Positions 42,401 to 49,021 of a DNA stretch of 64,000 bases are shown here, in pieces. Origin of the DNA: an uncultured Bacteroidaceae bacterium. GTDB taxonomy: Bacteria > Bacteroidota > Bacteroidia > Bacteroidales > Bacteroidaceae. The stretch spans positions 1 through 64,000 of the forward strand of contig CALUJL010000002.1 of the NCBI GenBank assembly GCA_944320955.1. Direction: 5' to 3'. Position numbers and translations under genes: made by a program. Positions within the stretch are counted from its first letter, which is position 1; the number at the start of each line of letters is the position of its first letter. Below the pieces are notes generated by a model. That model searched no databases. It was not told where the DNA came from and saw only the letters and a program-made list of their open reading frames with translations.

Positions 42401-42882
42401 AGCGGAACGGTCTCGGCCACCGGCTTCCGGGCCGGGGCCTGCCCGGGACCGGCGGTGACGCGGATGCGGGCTTCTATGGGGTATCCGTTGGGCGTGGTGT
42501 TGTCCCCGATGATGAATCCCTTTATCGTATATTCGCTTCCTGCGGGGTTGATCTGTGCGTTGGCCTCGGCCCGCTCGGAGGTGGGGCTGGAGTTGCTCCA
42601 GCGGGTCTGGCGGAATTCGGCACTACCGTCGGAGTAGGTGGTCCAAACCCGGTAGGGGAGTTGGGGGACGGTGCCCGCGGGTGCTTCCACGAGGATGGCC
42701 TCTACGTTTTTTATGGTCTTGAATCCTACGGGAGCGGCGGCTTTCGTGCCGGTCGTCTGCTCGGTTTGCTGCGGGAGGCCGGGCAGGTTGGCGGCCGGCG
42801 CGGCGCTCAGGGGCTGCAGGGGCACGGCCAGTTGCAGGAGAGCCACTGCCGAGAGCGTAAGGTTAATGCGGTGTTTTGTCAT
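39457..42882 (-). CDS. Large secreted GH127-type beta-L-arabinofuranosidase with C-terminal repeats
   Basis: The 1141-residue protein has a signal peptide, a small Ig-like N-terminal domain (about 50-150, VEAILVEAPAGTVPQLPYRVW, then TYSDGSAEF), and the GH127 alpha/alpha-barrel (about 160-640). The metal-cysteine site of GH127 is complete: E545 and C547 in NETCCAYN, and the C615-C616 pair in SSCCGGTGSENHVKY, where the first Cys of the pair is the nucleophile in characterised enzymes. Beta-sandwich domains follow to about 860; residues 870-1140 hold three or four helical FIVAR-like repeats (AIAEAGSKAAAEYTWDSYE). It probably removes terminal beta-L-arabinofuranose from plant glycans or hydroxyproline-rich proteins. 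Confidence 0.88.
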   Translation of the reverse strand: MTKHRINLTLSAVALLQLAVPLQPLSAAPAANLPGLPQQTEQTTGTKAAAPVGFKTIKNVEAILVEAPAGTVPQLPYRVWTTYSDGSAEFRQTRWSNSSPTSERAEANAQINPAGSEYTIKGFIIGDNTTPNGYPIEARIRVTAGPGQAPARKPVAETVPLNKVRVEGQNRLTSNRELAIRTICSWDVKQQLYNYRDTYGLSTEGYPVADGWDSPTTKLKGHGSGHYMSALAFAFASTQDPEQKEILRNNMREMVNTLRECQELTFVWNEKLGRYWEARDFAPEEELRNLKGTWADFDQYKKDCKKYGYGYINAIPAQHAALIEMYRGYNNENWVWAPYYSIHKQLAGLIDIATYVDDPAIADKALLVAKDMGLWVWNRMHYRTYVKTDGTKEERRAKPGNRYEMWNMYIAGEVGGMSESLARLSEMVKDPTEKERLLQAATYFDSPAFYDPLSKNVDDIRTRHANQHIPMIVGSLRIFRGNRNPYYYNVSENFWNMIQGRYRYSPGGVGNGEMFRQPYSQILSMATNVTSDREGNLYPSPTINETCCAYNLAKLTKDLNCFNPDEAEYMDYYERVLYNQLVGSLNPLHYQTTYHYAVGLDSPKAWGNETPGSSCCGGTGSENHVKYQEATYFVNDTALWVGLYMPTTLTWDAKGIVLQQECQWPAEQSTIRILEGSARFALKFRVPYWATSGFDIKLNGQSVATHYRPSSYVTIPARQWSTSDVVEVTMPFSKHIDFGPDKLETAATGKNETKTAFDPMWTGTLMYGPLAMVATDVDSWQEATLDIASDLHDITANPPQQGAPGLGGNLYTLTLDGRTFVPDYYEDEHLTHYFRINLLGDPCAEVKEQLADKIEEARIFQEGNYKKKTFKALSEEIAASEAIVDATNLEPAQFEARIAALDAAIAGLKPNKKADKSLLDAAIAEAGSKAAAEYTWDSYETFQKALAEAREVSANSTDQIQIDRQRLALAKAEEALVGTGQIDRMTLAELLALAKERKAAQEAWNAMAVKVPEYAPWAPHAYARLMEQTGKAQQVYDNSGKNYNQDEVNAAAGALNAAINTMRPGNLPELEDLAELSPLLAKAKATDASALPEADAAQLKETIAYAEMVVKYVSDGSGTHDMIDNAVSRLKSTLNPAPAAE

Positions 42883-42926
42883 AAAAGAGTTGTTAGGGTA
42901 GGTGAAAAAGATTATAGTTTTCGCCT

Positions 42927-42934
42927 CAAAGATA
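42927..42934 (-). promoter_or_regulatory. Putative -7 box for the large GH127 gene
   Basis: On the minus strand TATCTTTG, 44 bases before the ATG. The sequence where a -33 box should be belongs to 22-nt repeat array C, which abuts it. Confidence 0.5.
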
Positions 42935-43043
42935 CGGCTTTTTTTCGTTCCGCCCCTGCATCGGGCGCGGAAAAGGGGCTGCGCTTCCCGAAAAAAGCGG
43001 CAATGGTTCCGGCAAAAAGCGGCAGGGCTTTTCGGGGAGAGTG
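42934..43043. repeat. 22-nt tandem repeat array C (5 units)
   Basis: Units start at 42934, 42956, 42978, 43000 and 43022; clear ones are GCTGCGCTTCCCG plus AAAAAAGCG and GCAGGGCTTTTCGG plus GGAGAGTG. The array sits between the end of dnaA and the promoter of GH127. Confidence 0.7.
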
Positions 43044-43083
43044 TTTGGAGAAAACTTTGGGGGTTGCCGGGGAAAGCCCGGGC

Positions 43084-44514
43084 TCAGGCTTCGGGCTGCC
43101 GGAGGGCCTGCTCCACTTCGTCCACGGTGGTCTGGAAGGTCTTGTCGACTTCGCACTGGTTTTTGACCGTCTTGCAGGCATGGATGACGGTGGCATGGTC
43201 GCGTTGTCCGATGACGCGGCCTATGCGTGCCGTAGACTCCTCGGTGTGTTTCTTGGCCAGGTACATGGCTATCTGGCGGGCGGTGGCGATGTCGCGTTTG
43301 CGGCTGCGTGAATTCAGGTCTTCAGGCTTGACGGAGAAAAAATCGCATACGTGGCGCACGATGTCGTCCAGCGTGATTTTCCGCTGGCTGATGCGGATGG
43401 ATTTTTTCACGATGGTCTCTGCCAGATTCAGGTCGATGGGCCGCTTCATGCAGATGGCGTGCGCGTTGAGCGAACAGAGGATTCCTTCGAATTCGCGCAC
43501 GCTTTCGCTTACGTTCTCTGCCAGATAGTTCACCACGTCGGCCGGTATCGACAGCCCGTCGTGCGTGATTTTCTTTTGCAGTATGGCGCGCCGCAGGTCG
43601 ATGGTGGGCTTTTCTATCTCCACCTGTGCGCCGGCCTTGAAGCGCGTGAGCAGTCTTTCCTCGAAGCCTTGGAGTTCCACCGGGGCGCGGTCGGCGGCCA
43701 GGATGATCTGCTTGCCGTTGAGGTACAAGTGGTTGAAGATATGGAAAAAGGTGTTCTGCGTGGCCTTGACTCCGGCAAACTCCTGTACGTCGTCCAGTAT
43801 GAGAGTGTCGATGCCCTGGTAGAAGTGGAAGAAATCGTTCTGGCAGTTTTTCCGCACGGAGTCGGTGTATTGCACCATGAAGAGGTGGGCCGAGAGGTAA
43901 AGCACGCGCATCCGCGGGTGGAGCTCCTTGGTGCGTGCCCCGATGGCGTTGAGCAGGTGGGTCTTTCCGCAGCCGCTCGGTCCCCAGAGGAACAGGGGGT
44001 TGAACGTCTTGGCTGGCTCGTTGGCCACGGATTCGCCTACGGAGCGCGGCAGGCGGTTGCTGCTTCCTTCGATAAAGTTGTCGAAGTTGTATCCCGGCTT
44101 GAGGTGGGGGTCGATGTCGGGCAGGGCGGTCTCCGTGTTTTGCGTCAGCACGGGCGTCTCGTTGGCCTTGCGGCCGGTGGGGGCGACGGTGGGCTTCGTC
44201 ACGGGATCCGACTGCATCGTCACTCCTTCGCTGAGGCCCGAGTCGATACATGCGTTGTAGAAAAGGCTCGTCCGGGGGCCTATCACTTTCTTGAGCGCTG
44301 CCTGGATGACGGCCATGTAGTGCTCTTCGAGAAATTCGCAGAAGAAGGCCGACGGCACTTGCAGGTAGAGCGCGCTCTCATCCTCTTTGTAATTATAAGG
44401 AACGATGGGCTCGAACCAGGTATGGAAAGCCGTCTCCTCCACGTTGTCGCGGATGAAGTCGAGGCAGCGGCCCCACAATTCCTTAGCTTTGTTAGAAGAT
44501 GAGTTGAAAAGCAT
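43084..44514 (-). CDS. dnaA: Chromosomal replication initiator protein DnaA
   Basis: The 476-residue protein has the four DnaA domains: I (ELWGRCLDFIRDNVEETAFHTWFEPIVP), a short linker II, the AAA+ domain III with Walker A GPSGCGKTH, LDDVQEFAG and RAPVELQGFEERLLTRFKAG, and DNA-binding domain IV with QRDHATVIHACKTV. The ATG at 44514 gives the standard start MLFNSSS. It binds oriC and opens DNA. I see no cluster of DnaA boxes (TTATCCACA-like) in the 690 bases upstream, so oriC is probably elsewhere, as is common in Bacteroidetes. Confidence 0.96.
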   Translation of the reverse strand: MLFNSSSNKAKELWGRCLDFIRDNVEETAFHTWFEPIVPYNYKEDESALYLQVPSAFFCEFLEEHYMAVIQAALKKVIGPRTSLFYNACIDSGLSEGVTMQSDPVTKPTVAPTGRKANETPVLTQNTETALPDIDPHLKPGYNFDNFIEGSSNRLPRSVGESVANEPAKTFNPLFLWGPSGCGKTHLLNAIGARTKELHPRMRVLYLSAHLFMVQYTDSVRKNCQNDFFHFYQGIDTLILDDVQEFAGVKATQNTFFHIFNHLYLNGKQIILAADRAPVELQGFEERLLTRFKAGAQVEIEKPTIDLRRAILQKKITHDGLSIPADVVNYLAENVSESVREFEGILCSLNAHAICMKRPIDLNLAETIVKKSIRISQRKITLDDIVRHVCDFFSVKPEDLNSRSRKRDIATARQIAMYLAKKHTEESTARIGRVIGQRDHATVIHACKTVKNQCEVDKTFQTTVDEVEQALRQPEA

Positions 44515-44946
44515 GTCCGTAATTTGAAATGTCTGCCCCTCTCCCGGCAAGCCTCCTGCGGGTTTGGGTTTGCAAAGATGAGGATGAAATTCTGAAAAAG
44601 CAAGCTCTTTTTTTCTTGCCGGAATGGGGAGGAATAGTAAGGGCTTGTTTTTTAGAGAATTGTAGGGATGGCGCGGAAAACAGGCGGATATGTTTATATT
44701 GCTTTTGTGAAAGGTTTTGGATATTAGCGCATTATGATTGCCTTCCGCGTTCTCCTATTTTGCATGCGCCATTTGTGGCAATTCGGTAACAAACGCTTTT
44801 TTTATAGTCGGTTAGGCAGGGCTTTTTTTCTTTTCCCCCCATGGCTTTATAATTTGGACTCACTCTAAATAGCGCTTCCCGGAAGAGATGTTTTCCGTGC
44901 GCCGGGGGCTGCCTGGAGAGGGTGGCAGGGGGGGCGGCGGATTCAT

Positions 44947-45034
44947 GCAGTGCTTTTCGGGAAAAGTGGCAGCGCTTTTCGGGAAAACATGCAGCGCTTT
45001 TTCACAAGACCGGCAGCACTTCTTCGCCGCTGCC
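44947..45034. repeat. 22-nt tandem repeat array D (4 units, clearest)
   Basis: Units at 44947, 44969, 44991 and 45013. The first two agree at nearly every base (GCAGYGCTTTTCGG then GAAAA). Within a unit CTTTTC-GG-GAAAAG is a self-complementary core, so each could form a small hairpin. A degenerate fifth unit may start at 44925. Confidence 0.8.
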
Positions 45035-45156
45035 GTGGGGCAGGGGAGGGCGGTGCTGCCGCGTGCTGCCCCTTCCGTTTCCTCCGTTGGAAGGGAGAAT
45101 GCGTGAAAAAGCAGCAACTTACGCCGTTTTATGCCCGAAGTTCCGCCAGAAAGGGC

Positions 45157-45164
45157 TACATTTG
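45157..45164 (+). promoter_or_regulatory. Putative -7 box of the iorA promoter
   Basis: TACATTTG matches TAnnTTTG, 38 bases before the iorA ATG. No -33 box at the usual spacing. Confidence 0.55.
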
Positions 45165-45202
45165 CAGTTTGAATTGAAAAAACTCAAAGTTCGAAGAAAC
45201 CA

Positions 45203-46807
45203 ATGGACAATAAGCAATTGTTTTTAGGTGACGAGGCCATTGCGCAAGCAGCCCTCGATGCGGGACTTTCCGGCGTATATGCTTACCCCGGCACTCCCTC
45301 CACCGAAATAACCGAGTACATCCAATCGCACACCCGGCCGGAGGAAAAAATCCACAGCCGCTGGTGCACCAACGAAAAGACAGCCATGGAGGCCGCCCTC
45401 GGCATGTCTTATGCCGGAAAGCGCGCCCTGGTCTGCATGAAGCACGTGGGGATGAACGTAGCGGCCGACTGCTTTGTCAATTCGGCCATCACCGGAGTGA
45501 ACGGAGGCCTTGTGGTCGTGGCAGCCGACGACCCGAGTATGCACTCTTCCCAAGACGAACAGGACAGCCGCTTCTACGGCGATTTCGCCTTGCTCCCCAT
45601 GATGGAGCCCTCCAGCCAGCAGGAAGCCTACGATATGGTGCGCCACGCCTACGATTTCTCCGAGCAAATGGGCGAGCCGGTGCTCCTGCGTATCACCACG
45701 CGCCTGGCCCACAGCCGCTCCGGCGTAACGCCGCAGGCCGGACGCCGCAGCCAAAACGAGGTGAGCGTCCCCGCCGACGAACGGCAGTTCGTGCTCCTTC
45801 CCGCATTGGCCCGCAAGCGCTACGCACTGCTTATCGAGAAACAGGCCGAGCTGCTGCGCGCTTCGGAAGAATCACCTTATAATATATATACCGACGGCCC
45901 CGACAAGCGGAAAGGCATAGTGGCTTTCGGCATCGGGTACAACTATGTGATGGAAAACTTCCTCGAGGGCTGTCCCTACCCCGTGCTGAAAATCGGACAG
46001 TACCCCATGCCGGAGGAAAAACTCAAGAAGATATTTGCCGAATGCGAAGAGGTTCTCGTCGTAGAAGAAGGCCAACCCTTTGCCGAACGCCTCCTGCGCG
46101 GCTATCTCGGCAGCGGCGACGGGCAGAAGGTGCGCGGCCGTCTCGACGGCACGCTGCCCCGCACGGGCGAACTGACGCCCGACAGCGTGGGCCGCGCCTT
46201 GGGCAGGGAGCATAAGCCGGCCTATTCCGTCCCCTCGCTGGTGGAGATGCGTCCGCCGGCCTTGTGCGATGGCTGCGGGCACCGCGACATGTACACGATT
46301 CTCACCGAGGTTCTCCGCAACGAGTACCCCGCGGCCCGCGTTTTCGGCGACATCGGTTGCTACACGCTGGGGGCCGGGGCGCCGTTTTATGCCATCAATT
46401 CCTGCGTCGACATGGGTGCTTCCATCACAATGGCAAAGGGAGCGGCCGACGCAGGCCTCTATCCGGCCGTTTCCGTCATAGGGGACAGCACATTCACGCA
46501 CTCCGGAATCACAGGGTTGCTGGACTGTGTGAATGAAAATACGGACATGACGATCATAATCTCTGATAACGAGACAACCGCCATGACGGGCGGACAGGAC
46601 AGCGCAGGCACGGGCCGGCTGGAGTCCATCTGCCGCGGCATCGGAGTGGCGCCCGAACACATACGCGTGGTAGTGCCCCTGAAGAAAAACTACGAGGAGA
46701 TGCGCACCATCCTCCGCGAAGAGCTCGACTACCACGGCCTCTCCGTCATCATCCCCCGCCGCGAGTGCGTGCAGACGCTTAAGCGCAAGAAAAACAAGAA
46801 GCAATAA
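45203..46807 (+). CDS. iorA: Indolepyruvate:ferredoxin oxidoreductase, alpha subunit (no ferredoxin domain)
   Basis: The 534-residue protein has the pyruvate-oxidoreductase N domain (GVYAYPGTPSTEI, RWCTNEKTAMEAALGMSYAG) and the thiamine-diphosphate domain with LCDGCGHRDMYT, GDIGCYTLG, GDSTFTHSGITGLLDCV and ISDNETTAMTGGQDS. It forms acyl-CoA from aryl pyruvates with IorB. Archaeal IorA continues with a two-cluster ferredoxin domain; here the chain ends shortly after RRECVQTLKRKK, without CxxCxxC motifs. The shorter form may be normal for Bacteroidales, with an external electron carrier. It is first in the iorA-iorB-paaK operon. Confidence 0.93.
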   Translation: MDNKQLFLGDEAIAQAALDAGLSGVYAYPGTPSTEITEYIQSHTRPEEKIHSRWCTNEKTAMEAALGMSYAGKRALVCMKHVGMNVAADCFVNSAITGVNGGLVVVAADDPSMHSSQDEQDSRFYGDFALLPMMEPSSQQEAYDMVRHAYDFSEQMGEPVLLRITTRLAHSRSGVTPQAGRRSQNEVSVPADERQFVLLPALARKRYALLIEKQAELLRASEESPYNIYTDGPDKRKGIVAFGIGYNYVMENFLEGCPYPVLKIGQYPMPEEKLKKIFAECEEVLVVEEGQPFAERLLRGYLGSGDGQKVRGRLDGTLPRTGELTPDSVGRALGREHKPAYSVPSLVEMRPPALCDGCGHRDMYTILTEVLRNEYPAARVFGDIGCYTLGAGAPFYAINSCVDMGASITMAKGAADAGLYPAVSVIGDSTFTHSGITGLLDCVNENTDMTIIISDNETTAMTGGQDSAGTGRLESICRGIGVAPEHIRVVVPLKKNYEEMRTILREELDYHGLSVIIPRRECVQTLKRKKNKKQ

Positions 46808-46833
46808 ACAGGAATTTGACGAGCAACAAAGAC

Positions 46834-47415
46834 ATGAAAAAAGATATTTTATTATCCGGAGTGGGAGGGCAAGGCATTCTTTCCATTGCCACCGTCATCG
46901 GCGAGGCAGCCCTCAAGAGCGGATTGTATATGAAGCAGGCCGAAGTGCACGGCATGAGTCAGCGAGGAGGCGATGTGCAGTCTACGCTTCGCCTGAGTGA
47001 TGCACCGATTTCTTCCGACCTTATTCCGCTGGGATGCTGCGACCTGATCATTTCCATGGAGCCGATGGAAGGACTGCGCTACCTCCCTTACCTGAATCCC
47101 GAGGGCTGGCTCGTGACGAACGACACGCCGTTTGTCAACATCCCCCGCTATCCGGAGCAGAGCGCCCTGGAAGCCGAGATAAACAGGCTGCCCCATCGCG
47201 TAATGCTCAACATCGAAGCCGTGGCCCGCGAGCTCGGTTCCGTAAGAGCGGCCAACATGGTGCTCCTCGGGGCAACGATTCCGTTCCTCGGGCTTGCCTA
47301 CGATACGATGCGCGAAGCCGTGAGCGACATCTTCCGCCGCAAGGGCGACGAAATCGTAGAGCTCAACCTGAAAGCCCTGGCTGCGGGAAAAGAAATAGCC
47401 GAAACGAATCTTTAA
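46834..47415 (+). CDS. iorB: Indolepyruvate:ferredoxin oxidoreductase, beta subunit
   Basis: The ATG at 46834 (MKKDILLSGVGGQGI) is preferred to an in-frame TTG at 46816. The 193-residue protein is the gamma-type domain of 2-oxoacid oxidoreductases with GVGGQGILS, SQRGGDVQSTLRLSD and the C-terminal GLAYDTMREAVSDIF. It pairs with IorA. The gene begins 26 bases after iorA and is followed by paaK after 13 bases. Confidence 0.93.
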   Translation: MKKDILLSGVGGQGILSIATVIGEAALKSGLYMKQAEVHGMSQRGGDVQSTLRLSDAPISSDLIPLGCCDLIISMEPMEGLRYLPYLNPEGWLVTNDTPFVNIPRYPEQSALEAEINRLPHRVMLNIEAVARELGSVRAANMVLLGATIPFLGLAYDTMREAVSDIFRRKGDEIVELNLKALAAGKEIAETNL

Positions 47416-47428
47416 CTTCCCTACGCCC

Positions 47429-48733
47429 ATGGATCAGGAATTCTGGCAGCCGGACATCGAGCTGATGCCCCGCGAAGAACTGCAGAAGCTGCAGGCCGGG
47501 CGGCTGCGCCGCACCATTGAGACGGCCATGCACTCCCCCTATTACGCAAAAGTCTATGGAGAAGCCGGCATAACGCCCGGCATAATAGAAACTATCGACG
47601 ACATCCGCAAGCTTCCCTTTACCCTGAAGAAGGACATGCGCGCCCATTATCCTTTCGGGCTGCTGGCCGGGGACATGGCCGACGCGGTGCGCATCCACTC
47701 TTCGAGCGGCACGACGGGCACGCCGACGGTCATCGTCCACTCACAGCACGACCTCGATTCGTGGGCGAACCTCGTGGCGCGCTGCCTTTACATGGTGGGC
47801 GTGCGCCGCACCGACGTGTTCCAGAACAGTTCGGGCTACGGCATGTTTACCGGCGGGCTCGGCTTCCAGTATGGCGCCGAGCGGCTGGGCTGCACGACCG
47901 TCCCCGCCGCTGCGGGCAACAGCAAGCGGCAGATCAAGTTCATACAGGACTTCCACACCACCGTGCTCCACGCTATTCCCTCCTATGCCACGCGCCTGGC
48001 CGAAGTGTTCGAGGAAGAAGGGCTCGACCCTGCCGCTTCCTCGCTGCGCATACTGGCCATCGGCGCCGAGCCCCACACCGACGCGCAACGGCGCAAGATC
48101 GAGCGGCTTTTGGGCGTGAAGGCTTACAATAGCTTCGGCATGACGGAGATGAACGGCCCGGGGGTCGGGTTCGAATGCCGCGAGCAAAACGGGATGCACA
48201 TCTGGGAGGACTGCTACGTGCTGGAGATCATCGACCCGGAGACGGGAGAGGTTTTGCCCGACGGGGAAGTGGGCGAGCTGGTCCTCACTACACTCGACCG
48301 CACAATGATGCCCTTGATCCGCTACCGGACGCGGGACTTGACGCGAATCCTGCCCGGCCCGTGCCCCTGCGGGCGCACCCACCGGCGCATCGACCGCATC
48401 AAGGGACGCACGGACGACATGTTTATCATAAAAGGCGTCAATGTTTTCCCCATGCAGGTAGAGAAAGTCCTCATGCAGTACCCGCAAATGGGCAGCAACT
48501 ACCTCATCACGCTGACCTCCGACGGGGAGCAAGACTACATGAGCGTAGAGGTGGAGCTGGGCGAGCTGACGAGCGACAACGTCTTGGAGCTGGAGAAGCT
48601 GCGCAAAGCCATCGTGCGCGACCTGAAAGACGAGATACTTCTCACGCCGAAGCTCTCCTTCGTGCGCAAGGGGTCGCTTCCCCAGTCGGAAGGCAAGGCC
48701 GTGCGCGTCAAAGACCTGCGCGGGCATTATTGA
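47429..48733 (+). CDS. paaK: Phenylacetate-CoA ligase
   Basis: The 434-residue AMP-forming ligase has the signature HSSSGTTGTPT (90-100), then the FGMTEMNGPGVGFEC and GELVLTTLDRTMMPLIRYRTRDLT regions and the C-terminal GRTDDMFIIKGVNVFPMQVE hinge. In Bacteroidales it follows iorAB, and together they interconvert aryl pyruvates, aryl-acetyl-CoA and aryl acetates with ATP gain or use. A strong hairpin follows its stop. Confidence 0.94.
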   Translation: MDQEFWQPDIELMPREELQKLQAGRLRRTIETAMHSPYYAKVYGEAGITPGIIETIDDIRKLPFTLKKDMRAHYPFGLLAGDMADAVRIHSSSGTTGTPTVIVHSQHDLDSWANLVARCLYMVGVRRTDVFQNSSGYGMFTGGLGFQYGAERLGCTTVPAAAGNSKRQIKFIQDFHTTVLHAIPSYATRLAEVFEEEGLDPAASSLRILAIGAEPHTDAQRRKIERLLGVKAYNSFGMTEMNGPGVGFECREQNGMHIWEDCYVLEIIDPETGEVLPDGEVGELVLTTLDRTMMPLIRYRTRDLTRILPGPCPCGRTHRRIDRIKGRTDDMFIIKGVNVFPMQVEKVLMQYPQMGSNYLITLTSDGEQDYMSVEVELGELTSDNVLELEKLRKAIVRDLKDEILLTPKLSFVRKGSLPQSEGKAVRVKDLRGHY

Positions 48734-48811
48734 TCCGCCCTGCGCCGGATGCACTCTTTTCGTTTCCCGCTTGTGGCGTAAAGGGCCGCAGGCGGGAAAC
48801 GCTTTTTTCTC

Positions 48812-48851
48812 CGCTTTTTCCCCGGGGATGCGCTGCCACGGGGAAAAAGCG
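48812..48851 (+). terminator. Terminator of the iorAB-paaK operon
   Basis: Perfect 12-bp stem CGCTTTTTCCCC/GGGGAAAAAGCG (48812-48823, 48840-48851) with a 16-nt loop, 79 bases after the paaK stop. It runs straight into 22-nt repeat array E. Confidence 0.65.
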
Positions 48852-48961
48852 CAAGGGGAATGCGGAAAAAGCGGCAGCACTTTTCGGGAAAAGCGCTGCA
48901 TGAATTGTCCGAAACTCCTGCGTGAATTGTCCGAAACCCCTGTATGGAATATTCCGGGGAA
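48852..48961. repeat. 22-nt tandem repeat array E (5 units)
   Basis: Units start at 48852, 48874, 48896, 48918 and 48940. The middle one is GCAGCACTTTTCGG plus GAAAAGCG; the next two are CTGCRTGAATTGTCCG plus AAAC, almost identical to each other. The array ends 14 bases before the -7 box of the GH43 gene. Confidence 0.8.
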
Positions 48962-48974
48962 AGGAAAATAATCC

Positions 48975-48982
48975 TATTTTTG
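48975..48982 (+). promoter_or_regulatory. Putative -7 box of the GH43-GH127 operon
   Basis: TATTTTTG matches TAnnTTTG, 40 bases before the ATG at 49022. The -33 position falls in the last unit of repeat array E. Confidence 0.55.
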
Positions 48983-49021
48983 CACCCGAAAGAAAAAATA
49001 ACACCAAAAACGATCTGTACT

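Larger units (their letters stand above)
44515..45202. other. Long intergenic region dnaA-iorA
   Basis: These 688 bases hold no convincing gene. An AT-rich part (44600-44860) has many T-runs. A G7 run lies near 44928-44934. Array D of 22-nt repeats and the iorA -7 box occupy the right third. No tRNA-like fold and no DnaA-box cluster were seen. Confidence 0.6.

Noticed and set aside
44947..45034. CRISPR array
   Set aside because: Repeats are directly contiguous at 22 nt with no unique spacers, and no cas genes are in the window.
44515..45202. oriC next to dnaA
   Set aside because: No cluster of DnaA boxes and no typical AT-rich unwinding repeats beside such boxes were found.
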